Of a DNA stretch of 64,000 nt, positions 33,329-41,968 are shown in pieces. A model generated the notes under the pieces. It searched no databases. It was not told the origin of the DNA and saw only the letters and a program-made list of their open reading frames with translations. A program made the translations under genes and the position numbers. This stretch comes from [Clostridium] leptum DSM 753 (lineage in GTDB: Bacteria; Bacillota; Clostridia; Oscillospirales; Acutalibacteraceae), in assembly GCA_000154345.1 (NCBI GenBank), contig DS480350.1, positions 434,001 to 498,000 of the forward strand, read 5' to 3'. Position 1 is the stretch's first letter. The number at the start of each line of letters is the position of its first letter.

Positions 33329-34135
33329 TTGAAAGCATATTTGACCACTTTTTTAAAGTATAAATACCTTTTGCATAACCTGATCAGCAGGGATTTGAAA
33401 GTAAAATACCGTCGGTCAACCCTGGGGCTTTTGTGGAGCGTCCTGAACCCCCTGCTGATGTCCATTGTAATTTCTATCGTTTTTCAAAACTTTTTTAAAT
33501 TTGACGTTCCTAATTTTGCTATTTATTATCTTACCGGTTCCCTGATTTTTAACTTTATGAACGAGGCCACATCCTCCGCCATGGTTTCTATTGTGGGGAA
33601 CGCGCCCCTGATTAAAAAGGTGTATATCCCAAAGTATATTTTCCCTTTGGAAAAGGTGATGTTCGCCTTTGTCAACATGCTTTTTTCCATGATCGCCCTG
33701 GTGATTATGATGGGCGTGACTAAGCTGGGAATTATTGGCTCTGCCGCTGATCTGAATATCAGCTGGACGATCGTGCTGTTTTTTATTCCCATGCTTTATA
33801 CCCTGGTATTCAGCCTGGGATTAGGTCTGATTTTAGCGGCGGTCAACGTTTATTTCCGGGATGTGGGACATCTGTACTCCGTCTGGACCATGGCCTGGAT
33901 GTACCTGACACCGATCATTTATCCTATCAGTATCGTAGAGGGAACTTGGGCAATGAATATTATCCGTCTGAACCCTATGTACTATTTTGTGACCTATTTC
34001 CGCGACGTGGTGACAGACGGGATCGTGCCCGGCCTGAAAATGAATTTGCTCTGCATGGGGATTTCCCTGTTGTTCCTGGTGCTGGGCCTTTTGGTGTTTA
34101 AGAAAAAGCAGGACCGGTTTATTCTGTTCATTTAA
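33329..34135 (+). CDS. wzm: ABC-2 polysaccharide exporter permease (Wzm type)
   Basis: 268 residues from a TTG start preceded by GTAGGGAG. Six membrane helices are visible, starting after the conserved RDLKVKYRRSTLGLLWSVLNP entry region; SLIFNFMNEATSSAMVSIVG and the PLEKVMFAFVNMLFSMIAL helix fit the TagG/Wzm family. It forms the channel that moves undecaprenyl-linked polysaccharide outward. The ATPase gene follows after 12 bases. Confidence 0.92.
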   Translation: MKAYLTTFLKYKYLLHNLISRDLKVKYRRSTLGLLWSVLNPLLMSIVISIVFQNFFKFDVPNFAIYYLTGSLIFNFMNEATSSAMVSIVGNAPLIKKVYIPKYIFPLEKVMFAFVNMLFSMIALVIMMGVTKLGIIGSAADLNISWTIVLFFIPMLYTLVFSLGLGLILAAVNVYFRDVGHLYSVWTMAWMYLTPIIYPISIVEGTWAMNIIRLNPMYYFVTYFRDVVTDGIVPGLKMNLLCMGISLLFLVLGLLVFKKKQDRFILFI

Positions 34136-34147
34136 GGGGGGAGCGTC

Positions 34148-34876
34148 TTGGCCAACGCTGTTGAGGTAAAAAACGTAACCATGGAATTTAATATGTCCAA
34201 GGAAAAAGTGGACAGCATCAAGGAGTATTTCATCAAGCTGGTAAAGCGGGAGCTTCACTTTGAGCAGTTTTTGGCGCTGAAGGATGTTTCCGTTACGATC
34301 GAGCAGGGAGATGTCTTCGGCATTGTCGGCTTAAACGGCTCAGGGAAAAGCACCTTGCTGAAGGTGATCTCGGGGATTCTCAAGCCTACGAAGGGCACGG
34401 TGAAAACCGTCGGCACCATCTCCCCGATGATTGAACTGGGCGCCGGCTTTGACATGGATCTTACCGCCAGGGAAAATATTTTCCTGAATGGTTCTGTTTT
34501 AGGTTATTCCAAGCAGATGATGGAGGAAAAGTTCGACGAAATTTTGGAGTTTTCTGAGCTCCAGCCCTTTGTGGATGTGGCGGTGAAAAATTATTCTTCC
34601 GGAATGGTAGCAAGGCTGGCGTTTGCCATCGCGACCATTACTAAGCCCGATATTTTGATCGTGGATGAAATTTTAGCGGTAGGAGACTTTTTGTTCCAGC
34701 AGAAATGTGAAAAAAGGATTCGGGAAATGATGGACCGGGGAACTACGGTTATTATTGTGTCTCATACCATTGAGCAGATTGAGCGGCTGTGCAAGCACGT
34801 GCTTTGGCTGGAGCATGGAAATATGAAAATGCTGGGAGACACCAAGACGGTGTGCGACGCATATAAAGCAATTTAA
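34148..34876 (+). CDS. wzt: ABC polysaccharide exporter ATPase (Wzt type, no C-terminal glycan domain)
   Basis: 242 residues from a TTG start with AAGGGGGGAG upstream. Walker A is GLNGSGKST, the signature is the polysaccharide-type YSSGMVARLAFA, and Walker B ILIVDEILAVGD. It powers the adjacent permease. The protein ends shortly after the ATPase domain, so it lacks the extra C-terminal carbohydrate-binding domain that reads terminal caps in some O-antigen systems (O8, O9a, O12). Confidence 0.93.
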   Translation: MANAVEVKNVTMEFNMSKEKVDSIKEYFIKLVKRELHFEQFLALKDVSVTIEQGDVFGIVGLNGSGKSTLLKVISGILKPTKGTVKTVGTISPMIELGAGFDMDLTARENIFLNGSVLGYSKQMMEEKFDEILEFSELQPFVDVAVKNYSSGMVARLAFAIATITKPDILIVDEILAVGDFLFQQKCEKRIREMMDRGTTVIIVSHTIEQIERLCKHVLWLEHGNMKMLGDTKTVCDAYKAI

Positions 34877-34897
34877 CTTCATTTGGGGAGGCATGTT

Positions 34898-37609
34898 ATG
34901 AGCAAGCGCTACGAGGATATTTACACTCAGAATTATTATGACCAATACAGCGTTGGAAACGGTCATGAGGGTTATGAGGATTCCAAATATACAAAGGATT
35001 TTTTAAAAAATATCGCCGGACGAATCTATGAGGACAGAAAGCCGGAAAGCGTTTTAGACGTAGGATGCGCCATGGGATATTTGGTTGAGGCGCTGCGTGA
35101 TTTAGGTGTGGAGGCTTACGGCGTCGATGTTTCCGAGTACGCAATTTCCAAGGTGAGAGAGGATTTAAAGCCGTTCTGCAAGGCGGCCTCCGCCCTGGAG
35201 GAGCTGCCGGAGGGCTTTCCCCGGCATTTTGATTTGGTGACGGCCATTGAGGTGGCGGAGCATCTATATGAGGAGGACAGCGACCTGTTCTTCGACCATT
35301 TATGCAGCTGGGGCGACCAGGTGGTGTTTTCTTCCACAGACGACGATTATGACGAACCGACCCATGTCAATGTCCAGAAGATAGAATACTGGACGAAAAA
35401 ATTTGCCCAAAGAGGCTTTTACCGCGATTTTTCCAGTGATTTAAGCTACCTGACAAGACACGCCGTATGCTTTGTAAGACAAGAGAAGCGGTCTCCCATC
35501 GCGCTGGCGGAGGATTATGAACGGCTTCTCCGAATAAAAGTGGATGATGAGGCGGAGCTGGCCGAGCGGATGGAGAAGCTGGCTCAGCAGCTGACGGGCT
35601 GCCAGGGTCAAATGGATACCTTAAGGGATATTTTTGAAAGATATCAAAGGGAAAAAGAGTCGGAAATCAGCCAGCTGGAGCGTAAAAGTAAAGAAAACGT
35701 AAAAAAACTAATGAAAGCGAGGCAGGAGCTTGATTTAGCGAACCGCGCCCTGCAGGAGTTCCACGGCTCAGTTTTCTGGAAAATGACTAAGCCGCTTCGT
35801 TTTTTGGTGGATCTATTAAAAAGGGGAATGAAGAAATTTAAGGTTACCCGGCTGATTTACAAAGGACTGGCCAGCGTTAAGGATGTGGGAATAAGGGAAA
35901 CCTGCCGTCGGGCCAGAAAAATGACCTCCCGGTTAAATGAGACGGCGCTTTATGTTAAGAGCAACGCCTTGACAGAGAAGCAGAGAAAAATTGAAGAAAA
36001 CACGAAGTTCCAAAACCCGGTAACCTTCAGCGTGATCGTCCCGGTTTATAACTGCCCTGAGCAGTTTTTAAAGGAGATGATCGAATCTGTGATCGGCCAG
36101 ACCTATCCCAAATGGGAGCTGTGTCTGGCGGATGGCTCGGATCAGGAGCACGGCTACGTAGAAACGATATGCCGCGGGTATGCCCAAAAGGATCCCAGAG
36201 TGAAGTATCAGAAATTATCCAAAAACCTGGGGATTTCCGCCAATACAAATGCGGCTATTGAGATGGCTGCGGGTGAATATATCAGCCTGTTTGATCATGA
36301 CGATTTGCTTCATCCTTCCGCCTTGTTCCAGGTGATGAAGGTAATCGAGGAACAGCACGCGGACTTTATCTATACGGATGAGTGTTCTTTTGAGGGCACG
36401 CTGGAGAATCCTACCTTTGCTCATTTCAAGCCTGATTATGCCCCGGATACCCTGAGAAGCAATAACTATATCTGCCATTTGTCCACTTTCAGCAGAGAAT
36501 TGATGGATCAGGCGGGACGTTTTTCCACCGAACATGACGGCAGCCAGGATTACGATATGATTTTAAGGCTGACGGAAAAGGCAAAACATATTGTCCATAT
36601 TCCCAGGGTGCTGTATTATTGGCGTGTTCATGCCGGCTCCGTGGCCAGCGGCGTAGGCGTGAAGCCCTATTGTATTCTGGCGGCGAAAAGGGCTTTACAG
36701 GATCATATGGAGCGTGTAGGATTAAAAGGAGAGGTCACCGACTCCAAAGTGCCTTCCACTTACAAAATTAATTATGAGCTGGATGAGACGCCCTTGATCT
36801 CCATTTTGATTCCGAATAAAGACCATATTGACGATTTGAAAAAATGTATCGATAGTATTTTGGATTACAGCACTTATAAAAATTTTGAGATCGTCATCGT
36901 AGAGAATAACAGTACCGAACTAAGAACCTTTGAGTACTATCAGGAGCTGGAAAAGGATTCTAAAATTAAAGTGGTCACCTGGAAAGGAAAGTTTAATTAT
37001 TCCGCTATCAACAACTATGGCGCCGGCTTTTGCTCTGGAAAATATCTTCTTTTGTTAAATAATGATATAGAGGTTATCACGCCTAATTGGATCGAGGAAA
37101 TGCTGATGTTCGCCCAGCGCGAGGATGTGGGGGCCGTAGGGGCTAGGCTTTACTATCCTGACGGCACCTTGCAGCATGGCGGCATTATTTTGGGCCTTGG
37201 AGGAATTGCCGGACATGCACAGCTAGGAATCAGCCGGGAGGATCCCGGCTACGCTGGCCGGGTATCTTTTGTTCAGAATTTAAGCGCCTGCACAGCAGCA
37301 TGTCTGTTAGTGAGAAAAAGCGTATTTGATGAAGTGGATGGCTTGGATGAAGAATTTCAAGTAGCGTTCAATGATGTGGACTTTTGCTTAAGAATAAGGG
37401 ATAAGGGTTATCTAATTGTATATACGCCTTATGCTGAATTATATCATTATGAATCTAAAAGCAGAGGCTATGAGGATACTCCGGAAAAACAAGAGAGATT
37501 CCAGAGAGAAATTGCCCTGATGAAAACACGCTGGGATGGCCTGTTGGAAAATGATCCCTATTATAACCCCAACATGACGCTGAAAATCGGCGGATTTACG
37601 ATCAAATAA
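34898..37609 (+). CDS. WsaE-like fusion: SAM methyltransferase, coiled coil and two GT2 glycosyltransferases
   Basis: 903 residues from the ATG at 34898, 6 bases after GGGGAGG; a TTG at 34883 overlaps the ribosome site and is rejected. Residues about 1-190 are a class I methyltransferase (SVLDVGCAMGYLVEAL, AYGVDVSEYAI). Residues about 205-285 form a charged coiled coil. GT-A domain 1 starts near 376 (FSVIVPVYNCPEQF) with metal motif FDHDDLLHPSA near 466. GT-A domain 2 starts near 634 (ISILIPNKDHIDDL) with LLLNNDIEVITPNW near 722. This is the layout of WsaE in Geobacillus, described as a methyltransferase plus two rhamnosyltransferases. It would extend and cap a rhamnan. AT content rises toward its 3' end. 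Confidence 0.88.
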   Translation: MSKRYEDIYTQNYYDQYSVGNGHEGYEDSKYTKDFLKNIAGRIYEDRKPESVLDVGCAMGYLVEALRDLGVEAYGVDVSEYAISKVREDLKPFCKAASALEELPEGFPRHFDLVTAIEVAEHLYEEDSDLFFDHLCSWGDQVVFSSTDDDYDEPTHVNVQKIEYWTKKFAQRGFYRDFSSDLSYLTRHAVCFVRQEKRSPIALAEDYERLLRIKVDDEAELAERMEKLAQQLTGCQGQMDTLRDIFERYQREKESEISQLERKSKENVKKLMKARQELDLANRALQEFHGSVFWKMTKPLRFLVDLLKRGMKKFKVTRLIYKGLASVKDVGIRETCRRARKMTSRLNETALYVKSNALTEKQRKIEENTKFQNPVTFSVIVPVYNCPEQFLKEMIESVIGQTYPKWELCLADGSDQEHGYVETICRGYAQKDPRVKYQKLSKNLGISANTNAAIEMAAGEYISLFDHDDLLHPSALFQVMKVIEEQHADFIYTDECSFEGTLENPTFAHFKPDYAPDTLRSNNYICHLSTFSRELMDQAGRFSTEHDGSQDYDMILRLTEKAKHIVHIPRVLYYWRVHAGSVASGVGVKPYCILAAKRALQDHMERVGLKGEVTDSKVPSTYKINYELDETPLISILIPNKDHIDDLKKCIDSILDYSTYKNFEIVIVENNSTELRTFEYYQELEKDSKIKVVTWKGKFNYSAINNYGAGFCSGKYLLLLNNDIEVITPNWIEEMLMFAQREDVGAVGARLYYPDGTLQHGGIILGLGGIAGHAQLGISREDPGYAGRVSFVQNLSACTAACLLVRKSVFDEVDGLDEEFQVAFNDVDFCLRIRDKGYLIVYTPYAELYHYESKSRGYEDTPEKQERFQREIALMKTRWDGLLENDPYYNPNMTLKIGGFTIK

Positions 37610-37633
37610 TAAAAAATGGAAGGGGAGTCCCAG

Positions 37634-38080
37634 ATGAAAAGCTTTATCAAAAAGTTCTTTGATAAAAGCTTGCTTTTATTCTTAATCATTGGCGCCTGCA
37701 ATACAGTGCTGAGCTTGGCCCTCCAATTCGCTTTGTTTAACTGGGCTCATTTCGGCTATTGGGGTTCCTCTGCCACAGCTTTCGCTATTTGCAGCATCAG
37801 CAGCTTTTATTTCAATAAAAAATATTCCTTCAAAAATACAGAAAAGGTTTGGATTACCGCTTTACGCTTTGCGCTGGTAATCGCCGTGTGCTATGTATTG
37901 GCCTATTATGTCGCTCAGCCTCTGACTAGCTGGCTTCTGAACGCCTTGGGCTGGACTCTGGAATCCAAGATCACCGACCAGATTGCCATGCTGGTCGGCC
38001 AAGTAATCTTTACTTTGTTGAATTATACCGGCCAAAAGTTTTTTGCTTTTAAAAACCAGGAGGATAAAAAAGAAGGATAA
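37634..38080 (+). CDS. GtrA family membrane protein
   Basis: 148 residues from the ATG at 37634, preceded by AAGGGGAG; an earlier ATG (37616) lies before that site. Four transmembrane helices are visible, with the GtrA/DPMS pattern FLIIGACNTVLSLALQFALF and SFYFNKKYSFKN. Family members are thought to flip undecaprenyl-phosphate-linked sugars or assist polyisoprenyl-linked glycan modification. It ends the polysaccharide locus and its stop codon is inside the terminator. Composition is AT-richer than most of the window. Confidence 0.9.
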   Translation: MKSFIKKFFDKSLLLFLIIGACNTVLSLALQFALFNWAHFGYWGSSATAFAICSISSFYFNKKYSFKNTEKVWITALRFALVIAVCYVLAYYVAQPLTSWLLNALGWTLESKITDQIAMLVGQVIFTLLNYTGQKFFAFKNQEDKKEG

Positions 38081-38107
38081 CGGCCTAGGCCGTTATCCTT
38101 CTTTTTT
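38066..38107. terminator. Perfect 42-bp palindromic terminator between convergent genes
   Basis: The sequence is self-complementary over its whole length with six A on the left and six T on the right. It includes the GtrA stop codon and lies 52 bases from the birA stop, so it can end both transcripts. Confidence 0.95.
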
Positions 38108-38158
38108 AGGTTACAGCTGAATTTCTACCCAAGTCAAACATCAACCGCGTCACTAAGG

Positions 38159-39124
38159 TTAATAAATCCCCTGTACCGTGACTTCCCCGGAGCCAATCTC
38201 CACAATGCCGCCGTCAGTTTGAATCAGCAATTCTCCTTCTTTGCTGAGCCCGATGGATTGTCCGGTGATTTCCCGCCCGCCGCGGATGACGCTGACCTGA
38301 CGGTTGAGGGAAACGCACAGCTCCTCGTACGGCGTGATAAAATCGGCGGTCAAATCAGTAACAAACCGGTCATAGCAAGCCTCGAATTCTTCCAGCACCG
38401 CCCGGATCAGAGCGGCCCGGTCTATTTTCTCTCCGGTTTCCAGCAGCAAGGAGGTCGCCTTCTTTTTGAGCTCCCCTTCAAATTCAGAAAGATTGGCGTT
38501 GACGCCGATACCAACTACTACGTAATGAATCTGTTCCATATCAGCAGCCAGCTCGGTCAAAATTCCGCATACCTTCTTTCGGCCGATTACGATATCGTTA
38601 GGCCACTTAATCATGGCGCCGCAGCCGGTGAGACGGCGGATCGCCCGGCACACAGATAAACCGGCGATTAAAGTGAGCAGAGTGGCTTCCTGAGGGGCCA
38701 GCTGAGGACGGAGCAGCAAGGACATCCACACGCCAGCACCGGGAGGCGAGGACCAGGACCGTCCCAGACGGCCTTTTCCACCGGTCTGACGTTCGGCTAA
38801 ACAAAGAGTGCCGTCGGGAGCTCCTGCCGCGCCCTGGCGCTTGGCTTCCTCGTTGGTGGAGTCGGTTTCCTCCAGAACGACGATGTTCCGGCCCAGAAAG
38901 TGCGTGGAAAGTCCGGACTGGATAGCCGTGGCGTCCAAAAGGTCGGGCTGGGAGGAAAGGCAGTAGCCCCGGTTGGTGACGGAGTCGATTCCGTAGCCCT
39001 TTTCCCGCAAGGCCTTTACCGCCTTCCAGACTGCAGCCCGGGATACTCCCAGCTGCCGGCTGATCTCCTCGCCGGAAAGATAACCGTCTGTTTGCTTTAA
39101 CAGGGATAATACTTGTTTTTGCAT
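38159..39124 (-). CDS. birA: Biotin-protein ligase / biotin operon repressor
   Basis: 321 residues from the ATG at 39124, which has GAGGGAGG upstream; the frame continues open further 5' but without family sequence. An N-terminal winged helix (GEEISRQLGVSRAAVWKAVK) is followed by the ligase domain: STNEEAKRQGAAGAPDGT, the adenylate loop GGKGRLGRSW, IKWPNDIVIGRKKVCGIL and VVGIGVNAN, then an SH3-like C-terminal domain. It activates biotin and attaches it to carboxylases; with the helix-turn-helix it can also repress biotin genes. No biotin genes are near. Confidence 0.95.
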   Translation of the reverse strand: MQKQVLSLLKQTDGYLSGEEISRQLGVSRAAVWKAVKALREKGYGIDSVTNRGYCLSSQPDLLDATAIQSGLSTHFLGRNIVVLEETDSTNEEAKRQGAAGAPDGTLCLAERQTGGKGRLGRSWSSPPGAGVWMSLLLRPQLAPQEATLLTLIAGLSVCRAIRRLTGCGAMIKWPNDIVIGRKKVCGILTELAADMEQIHYVVVGIGVNANLSEFEGELKKKATSLLLETGEKIDRAALIRAVLEEFEACYDRFVTDLTADFITPYEELCVSLNRQVSVIRGGREITGQSIGLSKEGELLIQTDGGIVEIGSGEVTVQGIY

Positions 39125-39157
39125 AAAAAGCCTCCCTCTCGCAGTGGCATTTGCTTT

Positions 39158-39187
39158 ATTATAAACCAATTTACCGCCGTTTGTCCA
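39158..39187 (-). promoter_or_regulatory. birA promoter
   Basis: On the minus strand TGGACA (plus 39182-39187) and TATAAT (plus 39158-39163) are 18 bases apart, 34 bases before the birA ATG. Confidence 0.8.
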
Positions 39188-39216
39188 TGCGCCGGTAAAA
39201 AGATACAAAATGTTTA

Positions 39217-39246
39217 TTGAATAGGGACGGGGAGAAGTGCTATAAT
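39217..39246 (+). promoter_or_regulatory. Promoter of the DUF951-prfA genes
   Basis: TTGAAT (39217-39222), an 18-base spacer, and TATAAT (39241-39246) with a TGC extension. It diverges from the birA promoter 30 bases away. Confidence 0.8.
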
Positions 39247-39314
39247 AAATTGTTACAAACTGGGAATCTTTAGAAGTGATGAAACAGCCTTTCGGAAAAA
39301 TGGAGGTGCGGCGT

Positions 39315-39509
39315 ATGGATGTCCAGGTAGGCGATATTTTGGAAATGAAAAAGCCCCATCCCTGCGGGAGCAGGAGATTTTTGGTTCTGCGCTCCGGCAT
39401 GGATTTTAAGATCCGCTGTACTGGCTGCGGCCATGAGGTGATGGTTCCCCGGGTAAAGGCGGAAAAAAATATCAAAAAGATTATCCGGCAGGAGCAAGAT
39501 GAAAAATAA
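39315..39509 (+). CDS. DUF951 zinc-ribbon-like small protein
   Basis: 64 residues from the ATG at 39315 (GGAGGTG 6 bases upstream); an earlier ATG at 39276 would add 13 non-family residues. It reads VGDILEMKKPHPCGSRRFLVLRSG, then CTGCGHEVMVPR and KKII near the end, the standard DUF951 layout with Cys residues that may bind metal. Function unknown, though it is widespread in Firmicutes and small enough to be a nucleic-acid binder. prfA follows 46 bases later. Confidence 0.9.
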   Translation: MDVQVGDILEMKKPHPCGSRRFLVLRSGMDFKIRCTGCGHEVMVPRVKAEKNIKKIIRQEQDEK

Positions 39510-39555
39510 AATCCGGATTTAACGGAGCTATTATCCTAGAGAAAGCGGTGGCGTT

Positions 39556-40632
39556 ATGTTTGACCGTTTAGAGGTCTTTGAAAAAAAATATGAGGAATGC
39601 AATCAAAAGCTTTACGACCCTGCGGTTGTGTCCGACCCGGAAGCGTATGCGGCGCTGATGAAGGAAGTTAAGGGGCTGGAGCCTGTAGTAGAAAAATACA
39701 AAGAGTATAAAAAACAAAAAAACAACGAAGAGGAAGCAAAACAGCTGCTTGCGGAGGGCGGTTTAGAAAAGGACTTTAGGGAAATGGTGGAGCTGGAGCT
39801 GGAGGAAGCCAGGGAGTCCCTGGAAAAAATTTCCGAGGAGCTGAAAATTCTTCTGCTTCCCAAGGATCCCAACGACGACCGGAACGTTATTGTTGAAATT
39901 CGCGGCGGCGCCGGCGGCGAGGAGGCGGCGCTGTTCTCCGCCAGCCTGTTCCGGATGTACAGCATGTACGCGGAAACCAAGCGGTGGAAAACGGAAATTC
40001 TCAACGCCAATGAAACGGAGCTGGGCGGCTATAAGGAGATCAGCTTCATGATCACAGGCGAGGGGGCTTACTCTCGGATGAAGTATGAGAGCGGGGTTCA
40101 CCGTGTCCAGCGGGTGCCGGAAACGGAGACCCAGGGCCGGATTCACACCTCTACCGTGACGGTGGCCGTACTGCCGGAGGCAGAGGATGTAGAGGTAGAG
40201 ATCAACCCGTCAGACTTAAAAATCGATACCTTTCGTTCCGGCGGAGCGGGAGGCCAGCACATTAATAAAACAGATTCCGCCATCCGGATTACCCATCTGC
40301 CCACCGGCTTAGTGGTGGAGTGCCAGGATGAAAGAAGCCAATATAAAAACAAGGATAAGGCCATGAAGGTACTGAAATCCCGTCTGCTGGAGGCGGAGAG
40401 GGAAAAGCAGCAGAACGAGGTGGCTCAGGAGCGGAAGTCCCAGGTAGGCACCGGCGACCGCAGCGAACGAATCCGCACCTATAATTTCCCCCAGGGCAGG
40501 CTTACCGACCACCGGATCGGCCTGACCCTTTACCGCCTGGAGGATGTCATGAACGGAAATCTGGACGAGGTGATCGACGCTTTGATCACCGCAGACCGGG
40601 CCGCAAAGCTGGAAAGCACCATTGAGGGTTAA
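39556..40632 (+). CDS. prfA: Peptide chain release factor 1
   Basis: 358 residues of standard RF1 length. The GGQ loop is SGGAGGQHINKTDSA; the codon-recognition region carries RVPETETQGRIHTST, matching the PxT motif of RF1 (UAA/UAG) rather than SPF of RF2. The C-terminus YNFPQGRLTDHRIGLTLYRL is typical. It releases finished proteins at stop codons. No prmC methyltransferase gene is next to it, unlike many genomes. Confidence 0.96.
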   Translation: MFDRLEVFEKKYEECNQKLYDPAVVSDPEAYAALMKEVKGLEPVVEKYKEYKKQKNNEEEAKQLLAEGGLEKDFREMVELELEEARESLEKISEELKILLLPKDPNDDRNVIVEIRGGAGGEEAALFSASLFRMYSMYAETKRWKTEILNANETELGGYKEISFMITGEGAYSRMKYESGVHRVQRVPETETQGRIHTSTVTVAVLPEAEDVEVEINPSDLKIDTFRSGGAGGQHINKTDSAIRITHLPTGLVVECQDERSQYKNKDKAMKVLKSRLLEAEREKQQNEVAQERKSQVGTGDRSERIRTYNFPQGRLTDHRIGLTLYRLEDVMNGNLDEVIDALITADRAAKLESTIEG

Positions 40633-40640
40633 TGCCTTCG

Positions 40641-40704
40641 AAAAGGAGGCTCCGCCAGGCGGCAGAAGGAGAGCCTCGGCAGAGGCTTGGCGGAACCTCT
40701 TTTT
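40641..40704 (+). terminator. Terminator of prfA
   Basis: Arms 40641-40656 and 40689-40704 pair with a few wobbles (A-run to T-run), with a further GC-rich segment in the loop. Confidence 0.7.
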
Positions 40705-40948
40705 AGAACAGGCACCGCCTTCCTGGCCGGCGGCAGGAGTGCGGGGACCATTCGCTCTGGAAAAAGCTTTTTAGCCCGCCGGAGGCGATTAGGCCATTAG
40801 GCCGGCGGCGCTGACGTTTTTCTGCCGGGACCGAAAGTGATAAACCTCTGGCTGTGACGGAACCGGACCTAAAAAGCTGTGGGATTTACTAATTGATAAT
40901 TCACGGCCATTTTGTTTTGAGCAGATCTAAGGAATAGGATGAGAAAAA
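40705..40948. other. Intergenic between prfA and sua5
   Basis: No gene. It contains GC-rich inverted repeats near 40775-40812 and no promoter with both boxes that I would trust. Confidence 0.45.
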
Positions 40949-41968
40949 TTGCAAACGCTGATGTTACAAGCGGACGACAAGGGAATCCGGCGGGCCGCTG
41001 AGATCATTCAACAGGGAGGCCTGGTGGGAATCCCGACGGAAACGGTGTACGGCCTGGCGGGGAACGCCCTAAACGGCTCGGTATCCCGGAAAATTTTCGC
41101 GGCGAAGGGACGGCCTTCGGATAATCCCCTGATCGTCCATATCGCGGCGGAGGAGGAAGCGCGGCCCCTGGTCAAAGAGTTCCCGGAGCCTGCGCGGAAA
41201 TTGGCTGCGGCTTATTGGCCCGGCCCGCTGACCATGGTTCTGCCCAAATCCGAGCTGGTACCTATGGAAACCAGCGGCGGCCTTTCCACCGTAGCGGTGA
41301 GGCTTCCAGCCCATCCGGTGGCAAACCGGCTGATCCGGGCCTGTGGATGTCCCTTGGCCGCGCCCTCGGGAAACCTGTCCGGAAGGCCCAGCCCCACCAC
41401 AGCGCGGCATATGCTCCACGATATGGATGGCAGGATTGACGCCATTCTGGACGGCGGCCCCTGCGGCGTAGGGGTGGAGTCCACGGTGCTGGCTTTGGCG
41501 GAACAAAAGCCAAGGCTGCTGCGCCCGGGCGGCGTTACCTTGGAAATGCTTCAAAGGGTTGTCGGCGCCGTAACGGTAGACCCGGCGGTGCTCCATAAGC
41601 TGGCGGATGGCGCTCAGGCGGCGTCACCCGGCATGAAATATAAGCATTACGCTCCCAAGGCCAAGGTAATCCTGGTGAAGGGAACTGCGGAGCGGTACCG
41701 GGAATTTGTCAACAGCAAAAAGGCCCCCGGAGTAGGCGCTCTGTGCTTTGACGAGGATCAGCATCTTTTGAAGGTGCCTTCTGTGCCCTACGGCAGCGGA
41801 AACGACAGCGCCGCCCAGGCCAGAGAGCTGTTCGATGCTTTACGGGAACTGGATGAACGGCAGGAAATCCAGCTGGTATATGCCCGGTGCCCGGAGCCGG
41901 AGGGCGTGGGCATGGCGGTTTATAACCGGCTGATCCGGGCCGCGGGATTCGAGGTGATCACCCTTTGA
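40949..41968 (+). CDS. sua5: L-threonylcarbamoyladenylate synthase
   Basis: 339 residues from a TTG start with AGGAT 8 bases upstream; an ATG lies four codons later. The YrdC-type domain has GGLVGIPTETVYGLAGNA, AAKGRPSDNPLIVHI and APSGNLSGRPSPTTA; a linker ASPGMKYKHYAPKA leads to the Sua5 C-terminal domain, so it is the long Sua5/YwlC form. It makes threonylcarbamoyl-AMP from threonine, bicarbonate and ATP for the t6A base of tRNAs reading ANN codons. The stop overlaps the coaE start. Confidence 0.94.
   Translation: MQTLMLQADDKGIRRAAEIIQQGGLVGIPTETVYGLAGNALNGSVSRKIFAAKGRPSDNPLIVHIAAEEEARPLVKEFPEPARKLAAAYWPGPLTMVLPKSELVPMETSGGLSTVAVRLPAHPVANRLIRACGCPLAAPSGNLSGRPSPTTARHMLHDMDGRIDAILDGGPCGVGVESTVLALAEQKPRLLRPGGVTLEMLQRVVGAVTVDPAVLHKLADGAQAASPGMKYKHYAPKAKVILVKGTAERYREFVNSKKAPGVGALCFDEDQHLLKVPSVPYGSGNDSAAQARELFDALRELDERQEIQLVYARCPEPEGVGMAVYNRLIRAAGFEVITL

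Noticed and set aside
39125..39475. N-terminal extension of birA by 117 codons
   Set aside because: Covers the birA promoter and the antisense of the DUF951 gene; the ATG at 39124 has a strong ribosome site and begins the known helix-turn-helix.
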